A stretch of DNA of 64,000 bases from Linepithema humile (GCF_040581485.1 NC_090128.1:43678931-43742930); one strand, 5' to 3'; numbered from the stretch's first letter, positions 52,501 to 63,095 are shown. The notes: a model not told the origin generated them from the letters alone. Program-made: numbers and translations.

Positions 52501-54491
52501 GATTTAATCAATCTTAACAAAAAAAACTGTTAGTAAATATTAATTATTTCATTTTCTTTTTGGATTAATGAATTGATTGACGAAACGCTCTCTTGAATAC
52601 CGTAACTCCTTGAGTGCCGTAACAAGTACCGTATCGGTAATTTTATTTCGAAAAGTTGCGAAACAAATAAAATTGCGTTATCGGGTGCGACGCGTTCGGC
52701 ATTCGCTGACACGAGAACGTAACCATTTAAGGTCGAGCTCGCACTTTGCCACCTCTCGATTCATTGTCAAGTTAAGTTCAGCTTCGACGATGACGCTTAC
52801 ACGCTCGCTCGTTCAGATTTCACTTCGAAGCAGTTTGTTGCTGTTGTCACAGCAGGAAATTGCGTTCTTTCCTCTTTATGTGCGCTATCACAATTTATTG
52901 TACGATCGACAAAAGATTATAATAGCGATACTGTGTACTTTTAATACATAAGTAAAGGTAGCGCTATTTATTTTAATTGGCGGATATAATTTACTATCTA
53001 TTTGACAGTCTTTAACGTTCCACCTTTTATCGCCGAAGAAGTAATTGTCCGCTGCATTTCATAGAATGCACGATGATGTCCAATTGTATCAATAACACAG
53101 CTTTCATACTGAGCGTTTTAAGAATAGCACAAAGTGGACACGTAACGCGATTATTTCTCCATTAAGCCAATAAGCCATTAAAGTTCATTGTCCAATTCAA
53201 ATTAGTAGACCTTCTTTCATAAAGTCTTTTATACTTCCTGTGTAAATATACTTATGACGACACGTGTGACGACATTAATCACATTAATGGTATAACACAA
53301 TTTTTTTGTAGATCGACGAAAGAGCGACTACCATCGCCTTCTATCAATTCGGGTATCTCTCTAGTATTAGTATAGTCGCATGGATTATATTCCCCAGTCG
53401 CCTCTAAGTGATTATCTACGACCCACGTTCTCGCGCAATTAACAGCAACGATGATGTGCGCTCTTGGCAATAACCGTGAGCAAAATTACAGCGACGTGAC
53501 TCTTAAAAGCGACACTGAAATCCTGTTATATACGGCCGATAAAACTTGTATACGGCTGTTCGCGACTTGCAATCGTCCTCGAAAAATGCGCGAGTGTAAA
53601 GTTTGTGAGGAAGAAAAAAAAAAGAAAAACATACCTCGTAACTCTCTGTGTGGCGCCTCCCAAGACCGAGCCTTCCTCCTTTAAACCTGGATAAATCTGC
53701 AAAGAAACAAGCGTTAATGTTATACTCGTTATCCCACATCTTTATGAAAGTTTAGATGAAAAAAAAGCACGCTGTTTTTATCGGTAATGAAATTGGCAGT
53801 TTCGTTATAAGCATGCATAAAATATCACCAAATAAAGTAGGTAGGAATATACTTTAATGAGAAAAATTGTTACATAAAAAAAAAGAAAGTAAAATGGCTT
53901 AAGAAATTGTAAAGCCTGAATAAATCTGAAAAAGAATAAAATCAGGTTTTATATTTTTTTAAATTTTCATTACCGCTTTCATTATCTTTTTCCATTGCCT
54001 CAATCGCTGGGTAAATAATAATGATGATGAGCATTTTATTTAAAATACAGTAAAAAGAAATAGAAAGGGACAAACATGGATCCAAAGAAATAAAAGTTTT
54101 TTAAATGAGAAAGAGATTATATATATATGTGTGTGAAAAACTGTATTGAAGCAAAAATGATTTCATAACAACACAGCAACATAAAGTAGTTACATAAAAT
54201 TAAGTAAGAAGATTCTATTTTGTCGATGGCTTCAAGATATTATACTCTTCAGGATCAATAAGTCATTAACAACATAATTACTTCGACGCACCCTTAGATC
54301 GGGTGAATGCGAGGGCAATTCTCTAGATAGGCGTTGAAACGCGAGGTGGATGAAGGATCGTCGAATCGATCGCATGGAGAGCCGATTAAGGTAATTCGCA
54401 TTACTTGGCTCATCGGCTCGTTTACTCGACCGAAAACCGTAGACGCAACCATTTGTGTCCCGAATTGTGATCCTTTCTAACAACTTTGTGA
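42441..54491 (-). CDS. Unrecognised Ser/Glu-rich protein with SH3-ligand and PP1-docking motifs, 3' ten exons
   Basis: Ten minus-strand exons join in phase: 54491-54282, 53696-53635, 51989-51862, 47014-46812, 46210-45939, 45708-45265, 44943-44740, 44454-44216, 44133-44003 and 43549-42441. Each junction has GT and AG and the phases agree, giving 3002 coding bases and about 999 residues to the stop. The product is hydrophilic, with Ser, Glu, Asp, Lys and Arg prominent; I see no signal peptide, membrane span or enzyme domain. Proline motifs fit SH3 ligands: PVPPPRRRKRN and GRPLPPKPDE in the fifth exon, PTPPRRKNK near the C-terminus. RKVSF (42810-42824) fits the RVxF docking site for protein phosphatase 1. 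A cytoplasmic scaffold or regulator is an inference. The family is not recognised, and the 5' end is missing. The intron models are strongest from 51989 downward and weakest at the first and last junctions. Confidence 0.75.
44003..44133 (-). CDS. Recovered exon 9 of the minus-strand gene, with alternative stop
   Basis: Starts after acceptor gttcatttcag and reads SLRYFDPPKMSEICQVSPTC then ELATSPVRREPFFLNEELQR. At ttgg followed by gtaaat it can splice on to the last exon. If it does not, the frame reads five more codons to a TAG at 43983-43985, ending the protein in YHKL. Both ends are plausible, so two isoforms are possible. Confidence 0.75.
44216..44454 (-). CDS. Recovered exon 8 of the minus-strand gene
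   Basis: Encodes about 79 residues beginning NLSRNGTHNAERELSKGLDV, with acidic and Thr-rich ETGEAETTEVEISC and later SPMLDFDKESKYSDLADQN. The acceptor is aaactctag and the donor aacag followed by gtatag. Two bases are left over and make an Arg codon with the next exon. Confidence 0.8.
44740..44943 (-). CDS. Recovered exon 7 of the minus-strand gene
   Basis: 68 codons in phase 0 at both ends, between acceptor gattcttgattgcag and donor gccgag followed by gtacgt. It includes DYIPRRGSIEHLSPYQVLGK and KYDPSKLEDWDLSDISNC. The RRGSIEHLSP stretch looks like a phosphorylation-prone linker motif. This exon has more order-promoting residues (Trp, Tyr, Leu) than its neighbours and would make a good query for homologues. 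Confidence 0.85.
45265..45708 (-). CDS. Recovered exon 6 of the minus-strand gene
   Basis: Exactly 148 codons, phase 0 at both ends. It starts VNGTGRIISSDVV and ends VESFLSPFSE. The middle (SHHHRKVLENEEYERFTQSQ, RQDRRKSKELEKRIRDSSRD) is highly charged with some helix or short coiled-coil potential. A phase 0 exon of this kind could be skipped without frame loss. The acceptor is ttcctccggcag and the donor tccgag followed by gttcag. Confidence 0.85.
45939..46210 (-). CDS. Recovered exon 5 of the minus-strand gene (proline-rich)
   Basis: About 91 codons, starting SNPKGVTPVPPPRRRKRN and GRPLPPKPDEIPES. PVPPPR fits the class II SH3-ligand pattern PxxPxR, and RPLPPKP fits class I RxxPxxP. The run RRRKRNRGR could be a nuclear localisation signal or simply basic flanks for SH3 binding. 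The rest is charged (TEREDPKPEGRRTKEIFEHK). The acceptor is catcgttacag and the donor cacaag followed by gtgaat. Confidence 0.85.
46812..47014 (-). CDS. Recovered exon 4 of the minus-strand gene
   Basis: Encodes 67 codons beginning SEIGYAGSPPRELLTRGRSI and containing HPSDWVDVNLEVPSPPRASS, followed by a Thr/Ser-rich tail. The acceptor is cttttctgcgtag and the donor cagct followed by gtaagc. RGRSID resembles a basophilic kinase site. The intron upstream (47015-51861) carries two DNA transposons. Confidence 0.8.
47227..47618 (+). repeat. Left long terminal inverted repeat of the Tc1-like element
   Basis: About 392 bp, complementary to 48527-48917. The segment 47438-47598 is also present a third time, in direct orientation, at 48370-48530. 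Short open frames of about 70 codons occur in every copy; they are repeat-borne and not genes. Confidence 0.9.
47619..48167 (-). pseudogene. Truncated Tc1-like transposase
   Basis: Open from ATG at 48165-48167. The first 182 or so residues resemble a Tc1-type transposase. A helix-turn-helix lies at about 8-45 (EKAAQVVALIEDGRSRRYVA), the GRPR hook at 56-59, a second helical DNA-binding part to about 135, and the first catalytic Asp at D151 in FSDESRF, followed by RVYRRVGERF. The coding sequence then stops matching at the repeat boundary (about 47619). The frame reads on into repeat sequence until 47535, so the last 28 or so residues are not transposase. The second Asp and third acidic catalytic residue are missing. 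It cannot be catalytic, but it could still bind DNA and act as a repressor if made. Confidence 0.9.
48370..48708. repeat. Nested near-perfect palindrome, 160-bp arms
   Basis: Arm 48370-48530 is complementary to 48549-48708 with one mismatch seen (cgctgag against cgccgag), separated by an 18-base loop beginning taagaatctgcc. The second arm is part of the right terminal repeat. The first arm is an extra copy of the same segment in the opposite orientation. Transcripts across it would fold into a long hairpin. Confidence 0.9.
48527..48917 (-). repeat. Right long terminal inverted repeat of the Tc1-like element
   Basis: Complement of 47227-47618. Its inner 160 bp also pair with the extra direct copy at 48370-48530, making the nested palindrome. 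No difference from the left arm was found on reading both through. Confidence 0.9.
50228..50235 (+). repeat. Left target site duplication of the MITE
   Basis: gataaaat directly before the left end; the same word occurs at the right end at 50671-50678. Because the last base of the inverted repeat overlaps its first base, the true duplication is either 7 or 8 bp. Confidence 0.7.
50236..50671. mobile_element. Palindromic foldback MITE with hAT-like ends
   Basis: A non-coding element of about 435 bp made almost entirely of two inverted arms (about 50236-50443 and 50467-50671) around a short AT-rich centre with a (TA)n run. The arms pair at very roughly nine in ten positions. The ends read cagcgctcgg and ccgagcgctg. 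The flanks carry ataaaat on both sides, extended to gataaaat if the right end is counted one base shorter (50228-50235 and 50671-50678). A 7-8 bp duplication with CAG ends suggests a hAT-type MITE. Within each arm lies a smaller GC-rich palindrome, perfect in the right arm (ctcgaccgctagcggtcgag). Confidence 0.85.
51862..51989 (-). CDS. Recovered exon 3 of the minus-strand gene
   Basis: Encodes 42 codons beginning VYPIFRQLLDHVTVNPHYDD and continuing RAWVDGFRFLSSYASFYSDS. This is the most hydrophobic, best-ordered looking part of the product, with Trp and several Phe and Tyr. The acceptor is gcgtgacag and the donor aag followed by gtcagt. It leaves two bases that complete a Ser codon with the next exon. 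A later acceptor (exon start 51972) exists but would not fit the phase of the 62-base exon upstream. Confidence 0.7.
53279..53470 (-). other. Open stretch inside an intron, not accepted as exon
   Basis: A 63-codon minus-strand frame including VVDNHLEATGEYNPCDYTNT and IPELIEGDGSRSFVDLQKNC looks protein-like. It has no acceptor with a usable pyrimidine tract and no splice pair that keeps phase with the exons on either side (53635 and 51989). It might be an alternative exon or chance. Confidence 0.2.
53635..53696 (-). CDS. Recovered exon 2 of the minus-strand gene
   Basis: A 62-base exon encoding LSRFKGGRLGLGRRHTESYE, bounded by the strong acceptor gtttctttgcag and the donor gag followed by gtatgt. 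A second acceptor ten bases inside (exon start 53686) would need a different incoming phase. It leaves in phase 0, matching the next exon. Confidence 0.65.
54282..54491 (-). CDS. Recovered exon 1 of the minus-strand gene (tentative)
   Basis: Acceptor ctttttatgcag precedes 54491, and the donor used is cgtcgaa followed by gtaatt. The exon gives about 69 codons, rich in Arg, Ser and Leu, including RRSFIHLAFQRLSREL. It starts needing one base from an upstream exon and leaves one base, which pairs with the next exon. A second donor, taagg followed by gtgcgt (exon end 54292), is the stronger match but breaks phase with the next exon. This is the least certain of the ten. Confidence 0.45.
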
Positions 54492-56631
54492 CTGCATAAA
54501 AAGCATTCATTGCAGATTAAAAATTTATAAGTTTTCATAAATTACGTTTACACCAATTACATTAACTCTTTTCTTTTACAAATTGTTATAATTCTTTATC
54601 TCCAAAATGTCAGAAATTAAATAATCACAATTTTTTAAAAAACTTACAATAGATTATTACTTTTAAAAAAGTATACACTGAGAATTTTTTGTTAATTTTT
54701 CCAAATTTTCTCAAGAGTTTAATATAGAAAAACGGTGTTTTTGTTACGAAAAAATTACTCAGGATGAAAAAATCCTGCCTCTTCAAAGAATTTTAGATAA
54801 TATAATTCAACGATGTACGCATTATAACTTGAAAATTACAATCCAAATTGAGCGCAATTAGTATCCAATTAGCGTTCTCAGTATCTAATTAGTGCTAAAA
54901 CTACTATAGAATTATAGAACTACTCTTACTTATCTCTCGATATAATTAAAAGTTGTTAATGAAATTAGAACATATTTGTATACGAAGTGAGATAATTTTC
55001 AGATTTACGTTTATAAACTCCACTTAATTCGCAGGTATAAAAAATCTAAAGATCCATATTTATTTTCCAACTCATTGAAACGGGAAGACGATACAAGCAA
55101 TAAACTTAACGGAAACACTTGGTCCCTGACACTCTTGTCGAAGGATTGTGCAATCGGTAGTCATCCTGTGCGAGTCGCGTTGCATAATTCCGTTTGTATC
55201 CTCACGAGACGCGAAAACACGATGGCGTGCAAAAGGTGCGAGTAAGCGCCAACGGACTCAATATCGCTTTACGATCGGTCTTCGACTACGAAATATCTCA
55301 GCTGACTGGCCTCTGACGTGTCGGACGTTCTAAGCACGTTGAACAATTATTTCTATTCGCATTAATGATACACTGTGCTTGATATATGAAACACTGTATG
55401 GAAATATAATATCTTCTTAAACAAATATTCACAATATAATCTGTGATATATATTTTTTCTAATGCAATCATTGGACCTAAAAAGATAAAATAGATCCATC
55501 GAAATGCGTAGATAGAATGATGATATTTTTGGACGTTGGGCCAATTTGTTCGATTTCGCTACATCAGGAAAAAAAGACGTACAAAGCATTGATCGGAATC
55601 GGTGCACAGCGAGAAAGGTCATTCGCTTCACGCCACAATGACTTTGGCAATTCGAACGCACCGGACGAATTTCGACCAAACGCTATTTTTCGGCAATTCT
55701 GTTCGCATTCGGAAATAGAGACTCGATAGACACTTAATATTCTTTTTATTTATAATTATCGTACATTTCCCGGAAAATTAATTCTTACAAATTTATTAAT
55801 TATGTCAAGAACGCCGAGTTAAAAAGTTCATGGAAAAATCTTTTATTTGAATTTATATTTTTTAATAGAATAATAAAACACGAATTTTGCGCTATGAGTT
55901 ATCAGCATGGAAGATGCTCTCGAAACTCTGCGATGCAGCTACGACATATATGTGAACAACAAATTAAAACGCGGTCTATAATAGATTAATCGCAAGTAAA
56001 CCAGCTCGTGGCCTATGCGCGATATATTATAATAACTGGAGCATAAAATATATGATTCGTGGCTACCGCGGCAAATAGTAGCGCGTTAACGAGATTAGCG
56101 GGATGAGAAGAACGTCCTCGCATCGATTTCATGCGCACGGTGAGACGACGATGTTACTTTTCGCCGTATATATGTATATTCGTGTGCTATGCTGTGTACG
56201 TATGAACAACCCTTTGGAAATACACGTGTCGCGCGGACGTTCCTCCGAGTGCGGTTTACATTGCAAATTCGTCGAGAAACTTCTCGCGCGCGACACGTTC
56301 CCGGCGAGTCCGTGTGCAAAAGTTATTTTACCGATTAAATTACGACCCGAACCCGGTTGCTACTGTCCGCGGTAGCATTGTTTTAGCGATGTTGTTACCG
56401 AAACACATTCGGCGAGTCCCTCGGGACGACCGTCTAACTGCTTGCAAAAGTATGTATCGATAATACTAATGATAAATTGTAAATATTCGTTACTTCTAAG
56501 AGGACGATTCAAAAGTTATTTCTATATTTTTATTGAGAAGTAAAAATTCTCTCTTTCACATACTAAGTTCTGGATTAATATTCGAAATTTTTCACAAAAT
56601 TTGATGAAAATTCTTCTGACAAGAGCTAAAT

Positions 56632-56678
56632 TACGTACGTACGTATGTGAAACGTACGTAAAAAAACGTACGTATGTG
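56632..56678 (+). repeat. Palindromic acgt/cgta repeat cluster
   Basis: Three copies of cgtacgta-type words, two of them in the longer form cgtacgtatgtga, separated by a or aaaa runs. It is self-complementary and locally tandem, with no evident role. Confidence 0.6.
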
Positions 56679-58813
56679 AAAAAGTACAAATTTTTAGTAA
56701 ATTAAATTTGGTATGCCAGAGATAAGATTTACTGTTTGCAAAAGCATTTTGCGCGGCAGCTATTTCGGCAAATGTTAACGCGGCAAGGAGTTGAAACGTA
56801 GCGTGAAATTTGCGCATGTTGCGACACCTGTTATTACCAAAGTTTTATATACCTCCGTGACAGTAGGCAATTTTCTAGGCTTCTGCACAAATATCTAATG
56901 TAACTTTCACTATCTATTAATAATACAGTAGCGTAGGTCGATCGGCCAACGTCTACCTTCGTAAAGCTGCGACTGCATCACTGAAATATGATTGTCTTTT
57001 CCAGTCGCAAGCTGAAATTATGAAATAAAAGCGCAGCAACTATGAAATTTTCTAAATCAAATTATGTCAATTCAACAAAAAGATGTTAATAAAAGATCAA
57101 CGAGTTTACTCGGCTGGATTATCGATTGCTTTTTATATAAAATAGAATTTTAGAAGTACAATCTTATTCATAATCCTTTTTTTCTAATTGGCTAGTTATG
57201 TAAAAAGTTGGCATTAACCTATTAATACACAAATATTGTTCGAGCGTAAAAAGAACCGTTCGTGGCCTTGCTATAAAGACACGCTGTACTTTGTTCTATG
57301 CTTTACGTAATCTTTATTCCGCTCGGTTGGTACTAGGTACCAGTGCTTCAATCACAAGTACACACAAGTGTATCACGTGAGCGTAATTGTGTTCCTGCGT
57401 TTCTATGAGCTCGCATACATGGTGTACGTATACATAGTTCTATACGCGCATGCATCGCTAAAGATATTATGTTTTCCATTTCGACGGGTTCATGCATAAC
57501 AGTGATATTACTAACGTCTCATTAACAATTCAAACTAGGTCGGCTCGTCGAAATTTTCTCGATCAATATTTATCAAAAATAATATGCAAATATAGTTTTT
57601 AAACAGATCGATTAAATAGATATGAATAATTAAAGGTATTAAATTATTTTTATTACCTGTAAGCATAATTCTATTGTCAAAAAATTTGAAGAAAAATTGG
57701 GATTGTCTGACAATATAAAATAGCGAAACAATTTTTGGGATAAAAAAATACTTTTTTTGAAAATAGGACGGTTTTTTTCAAAATTTTCCTACGTATACGT
57801 ACATACATATGTACGCGCATATCAATCAACAAACTATATTTTTTAAACCGTTATACCCGCAAGGAATGTCGAGTGCGATAAAACGGCAAGGACTGGAACT
57901 CTAGGGTTGGACCTATCCAATCTGGAACGGTCAACATATATTTCTGCAGCAATCTGAACTCGCCCTCGATAAAGATAACAGAGAATTAAAAGCGGCCGAA
58001 ACAATATTACGCCAAGTGCTGTTTGGATGAATTACTGCTTTACATTAAAGCTTTGCGTTTAAATTGCTTGCAAAGAATTCTTATTCACATATCTAAAAAC
58101 ACATCAGAAGTGAACTCAGCGAAGCTATATTGGTTTCAATTCCAGTTTATAGAGCCCGATTAAGATTCCTGTGTACACTGCAGAAACAACACAATTGTGC
58201 AAATACAGATATCATATCGATTCGGATTTTGCAGTGAACACAGCATATATGATGCGAATATCGCGAGGCTAACACGCAACAAGAACTATGAGATGAATAA
58301 TACGCATTTCTACCCACGTTACTATAATATAATTGAGTCTAAAAATACTTCGATGATTCGCGATGATTTGATTCTTTGGTGCTGCAAGGAAGGTGATTGT
58401 TTGTTAATCGACTGCTCGGACTGTAGGCGAAGATAACGTCATGGGAAGAAGAATATGTTAGTGAAAGTATATAGTACAATTATGTTACTATAATTATAGA
58501 AATATTAGAAAATATTTGTATGGACAGAGAATAAGAACATCCGCAGCAGCAGAATAATATTTGCATTTACACATAACGAGCATTTTTTTCCACTCTTATT
58601 TCACCGCAAAGGTCGTGGGTAATTTTCTAGTGAACATTTCCCTAATATGAATAAAATAAAAATTGTAAGAAGTAATCTAACGATGGCCTTGTTCTAACGA
58701 TTAACTCGATTTTTCTTATTGTGCCATTTCTTACACAAGAAATCCTTGAGGCGCGCAGTGTTTCTTGTTTAACACCAAACTTATCACACCGCGTCTAATT
58801 GATCGTGCCTCAC

Positions 58814-58916
58814 TCGCGAGTTGCATGCGTCTCTCTCAAATACGATCTATCGACCGCCATCTGTGCTGGTACTAAACCAATCGTTTTTAACGCACTAAAA
58901 TATACTGCTGCCTGCC
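58814..58916 (-). CDS. Candidate exon of the minus-strand gene (weak)
   Basis: Between acceptor tttccgttcaag and donor cgcga followed by gtgagg, a 33-codon stretch reads QAAVYFSALKTIGLVPAQMA then VDRSYLRETHATR. The composition is protein-like and both splice sites are good. However, it enters needing one base and leaves two, while the next recovered exon (54491) needs only one. Another exon would have to lie between, or this is not part of the gene. Confidence 0.3.
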
Positions 58917-60409
58917 CTTGAACGGAAACGAAAATACGGTCAGAGTTAAGTTTAAAGTGAATATATGTTAGAAGCAATAAAGATTGCGCAACGGAAAATG
59001 CAAAATTTATGAAAGCATAAGATAACAAAGTACATAAATTATTGTTCAGAAAAAATTAAGTAAAAAAATTTGGTATATCAAATGCAATTTACTGCGAACC
59101 ATTAAGTTTTGAGCAAAATAATTTAAAGCATTTGAGTTGTAAACAAAAATAAAACATCTTTTACAAGTTGAAATTGAACGTAGAGATAAAAGAACTATAT
59201 TTTTCGTTGAATTCTTCGAACAATTTCTATTTTAATAGAATTTTAATTTGGATCTTAATTACCAAAATGTTTAGTGTTTATTAAAAAAATTATAAAGTTA
59301 AAAGAATTAAGAGGTTGTGCGAAAGAGATAGTATCGAAACTTGTATCTATCTAGTATACTTGTATCTATTAGTCACTTTAATGTAATTTAATGTAATTTA
59401 ATCTATGTTGTCAGGTAAAAGCGGGGAATGAGATTCATTATTAATTGCAGCTGCATCCGCATATTTGAGATTCCAAATTAGCGTGACATGCACGGCTAGT
59501 ATGCATTTGTGGATTCGTGCAATCTGTGTGCGAGAGAGCACGTGTATACGTTATATAATAACGAGGACACATCTCCGTGTCCGTTTCAAGTGCAGTAGAA
59601 ACCGGCACTCCTCTGTCTGTGATTTTTTGTTATTTTCATACTCGCCTCTCATCGCTCACACATAGAGACAACTCCAGTGTAATGATCGTGCAAAATTATA
59701 TAGCAAACAAATGTTTCTCGTGACACGCCACAAACGCGACAGTCATCGTATAGTTATACGTGTTATCAGACTACGTCCAAAATCGCAAAATCTAACATCA
59801 CACGTTACGCAAAGTATATAGGCATTATATCATAAACTTTCTTTATGCAAGTAACGCATTTGATCGTAAAGTCTAGTTTGTAAAAATGGAATGACAAGGC
59901 AAGTAATTTAAATCGGAGAAATGCACCCGTTAAGTTTTATCACGTACATTAACATAGATAACGTTTACACGTACAAAGCTTGTCGGCCTTTAACACATAT
60001 AAAGCCTGTTAGGCATAAAGGCACGGTTAATCAATGATTAACGAGTGCTTAGATAAGAAGTAAAACGGTATGTTTCCGCCGTACATACCCGATGTGCGCA
60101 TCGTACGAAAACCCGGTCCAACGGGGACTTGGAGTCCTGGGCCTTGGAGGTCCTCTCTTTGCACCATGCTTGTCCCATTTTCTTTTTATTCAGCTTTCAG
60201 CTTGTTCGATCCTTTTCTAGTAAAGTCACTTGTACGACGGGTAGGCAGTGGTTCCTCTCACCAATAAGACCGGATAATGTAGGCCATTTTCAGAACCCGT
60301 TCTCTCCTCGTGACCTGCCGCAACCGGCGTGTCTCCTATGGTCGGCTATACCGATCGCATCCTCGCTTGGATCCTCGAATGTGAAAAAGAAGTCGACAGA
60401 GCCCCGCGG

Positions 60410-60443
60410 CCGGTCGGTCGGTCGGTCGGTTCGGTTCGGTGCG
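60410..60443 (+). repeat. (CGGT)n tandem repeat
   Basis: About four perfect cggt units followed by three looser ttcggt-type units in a GC-rich patch. No coding support. Confidence 0.8.
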
Positions 60444-61221
60444 GCCCCGCAAGGTCCGGCACTGAGAGGCAAAAAGAACGCGCTGATGTGTGATACGTCG
60501 TCGTTTCTTCCCAATGCGTGACCTCCACTCGCTGGTCTGAAAAAAACAAAGTATTCCGTTGACGTTCTGATTTCCGTTCGTAACATAATCGCCGACTGTT
60601 TAAATACTTATTACACAGGTATTTAAACTCGTCAGTTCTTGTTCAGGAATTTAGCTTTGGACAGCTGTTCGTCGTTAAATACAAAATATTCGAAAGCAAA
60701 CAAATTTAAAACAACAATTAAAATATTTAATGGAGAAAAATATGTCAAGTTAAATTGCTGTTGAATTTGCATCGCATTGAATTTTGGTTTTCGAAATAAA
60801 TAATCTGCATTTGCGATGAATAGGATACTCGCATCGTCCTGCGAGTCCTTCCATGAATGGGCGTACGAGTCGGGTATACCGTGTTGGCATTGAAGCCGCG
60901 CACGGTCACGCGGACCGCCTTCTTATGATGCGTCATTTACTTGCGTGTACGATCTACGTTTGTCTTCGGACGTTTCGTGCGAGTGTACGCGTTAAGAATC
61001 GAGCGAAAATCGCGAAAAAGGAAAAAACGATCCCTCGCATTTTCCAAACTGCAGCCGATAGTGCACGAGGCGTTCGAACACCTGTTCGAACAATCACGAG
61101 ACGCAAAGAATGCGAGAGCACTGACAGTTTCAATGACACTCTCGTGTTTTACACGCCCATCGTTTCTCAAACGAGATAAAAGTCCGAGACGCGCAAACAA
61201 AGGTCCGAAGAAAGGTCTTAC

Positions 61222-61313
61222 CTCTCCCAGATATCTTTACGGCCTCTTTTAAATGCTCGCCGTCCGAGCCGTGACTTACTCTTACACACGCTTTCTACGC
61301 GCATTCTTAACAT
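61222..61313 (-). CDS. Candidate first coding exon of the minus-strand gene (weak)
   Basis: An ATG at 61311-61313 opens a 30-codon frame (MLRMRVESVCKSKSRLGRRA, then FKRGRKDIWE) that runs into tgggagag followed by gtaaga, a near-perfect donor, leaving two bases. Upstream on the minus strand is CpG-rich DNA, suiting a promoter. The basic N-terminus has no recognisable domain. The link to exons 7-19 kb away is unproven. Confidence 0.3.
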
Positions 61314-61881
61314 ACCTATTCTCCTTCGGGCGCGAGAAACTTCCGCCGCGGTGTATTTAAGCGCACGCCTCTTCGAGGAACTAATCTCGACCGTCAATGA
61401 CGGATGATGAATCACCTGCGGGCACGGTCGAGCACGATCGGTAGGCGTTAAGCACTCGCGGAAACGAACACACGGCGAATTGAACGAGCCGCGGCGGCGG
61501 ACGCGCGACTGGTACCGCCGCTGGCCCGTGTGGTACCGCTCGGTCAGACTCGCGGCACCGTCAGCACGCTTCGGACGCCCGTACGCACTCGTGGACCTCG
61601 CGGTGCAGCAACACCGCGCTCTCGGCAGGCGGACTGACACCCGGACGGTGGCATGCAGGCGAGGCACCGCGCGCGACCTCGGCTCGAAGGCTTTCTAACC
61701 GCAGCCTCCGCTCTCGCGACGGTGGCATCTCTCCACGAACAGATCGGCTGCGTTCTTCCTCCACCTCCACACCTTCTTCTTTATTCTTCGCGCGTTCTCC
61801 GCATCGCGCGAGAACGCGCGGTCCGCGCTCTCGTCCGTGCGTCTCTCCTTCATCTACGCCTGATGGCTCTCGATTCAACTC

Positions 61882-61918
<37 letters not shown>

Positions 61919-63095
61919 CTCTCGAGTGATCTTTTCCAGGTGTGCACGAGACCTCTCGACTTTCTTTTCCTCCTTTTCTTCCTCCGCTTCGCGATATCCT
62001 CAATCGGCGTCTCTTTCTCCGCCGCCTATATGCCCATTCTTCGTCCCGCTCCGAAACGTTGGTTCTCTTCTTGTTCGTTTCTCTTTCATCTTTTGAGAAT
62101 GCATTCTCGGGAAAACTTTACACGCTAACTTGGTGTACCCAGGATTATCAACTTTTACTGCATTTAATTCTATATATTTGTGTGTTAATCAATGGTATAA
62201 ATTACATGAGAGTACGAGAATCTATTGCGTATTATTCAACAGACACTCTTAATCAGTAGAAATCATGAAAGCGAGGAAAGTTAATTCGAGTTTTGCGCGA
62301 GATGATTTATCTAATTAGAAAAATTTGTGAAAGATGGTTAAACTTTATCAAATTTATTGATGGAAAGATATGTAGAAAGTATTATTATATGCTATTTGAT
62401 CATTTGTTTGCGTATTATTTTAATGAAATAGAAATTATAGTAAAATAAGGACGAGTGCGCGCACTTTTAGTGCATTATATCTACTCGTTATGTTAGATTC
62501 CATATTTAGAAAATAATTACTTACATTGCTGATCAGGCTATATATTATGTCCATATCTTTCATTTAGAATACTGTGGCAGCGAAAAAACTCAAATATTTT
62601 AAATATCTATCATTTAATACATTCACAGTTCAAAGACCTCAGGTCGTGTAAAATTTCTCTATAATAACTAACGCGACATTAACCGATAGCGATTAGTGCG
62701 ATGAACATGCTAAACGCAGTTATTTAATCCGATCCAATTTCTACCAAGGATTTCCATATCATTAGCAATATACACTACTATTATATTTCTTAATTTATTT
62801 TATTTTTCTGTGGTCTCCAAACTAAAAATCTCTACACATTCTAAGAGGATTCAGTTTATTTTAAATCGTGTCACGATCGAGAAATTAGAAAAAATAATGT
62901 TATAGTGTTTCATCAACTGCGCACAATCTCAAGAAGTCGACAGTGAAGAGCTGTTTATTGTGATAACATACTCTAAATTTTTCCTAGAATACATTCGCAG
63001 ATTTGACTCGTTACTTTGTGAAAGGAAATTGAGCTCTCCAGAAGGAAGCGCAGATAAGTCGCTACATACCGTCAATCGGTCTTCTCTATATTCAG
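61314..63095. other. CpG-rich block (61.3-61.9 kb) and AT-rich flank, no gene fixed
   Basis: 61.3-61.9 kb is GC- and CpG-rich with open frames in several frames on both strands, followed by a (CT)n tract and AT-rich DNA from about 62.1 kb. The CpG-rich block may be the promoter region of the minus-strand gene. No TATA box or clear initiator stood out. Nothing was seen between 62.1 and 63.1 kb. Confidence 0.4.
61882..61909 (+). repeat. (CT)n microsatellite
   Basis: About 13 CT units. The tract produces an Arg/Glu repeat in a minus-strand frame and a Ser/Leu repeat on the plus strand; neither is taken as protein. Confidence 0.9.

Larger units (their letters stand above)
54492..61221. other. 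Probable upstream introns of the minus-strand gene; unresolved
   Basis: Recovered exon 1 needs an incoming base, so at least one more exon lies upstream. Apart from a weak candidate at 58814-58916, no exon could be phased here. The DNA is mostly AT-rich. A CpG-rich patch at about 60.3-60.5 kb carries a CGGT repeat. Open frames of 100-130 codons near 55.4-55.7 and 60.1-60.5 kb lack supporting splice structure. Confidence 0.4.

Noticed and set aside
60129..60521. 130-codon plus-strand frame near 60.3 kb
   Set aside because: Crosses the CGGT repeat and GC-rich patch, with a 98-codon frame on the opposite strand; no splice sites in phase.
61561..62096. Arg/Glu-repeat frame on the minus strand and Ser/Leu-repeat frame on the plus strand
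   Set aside because: Both are produced by the (CT)n tract and surrounding GC-rich DNA; the starts are not convincing.
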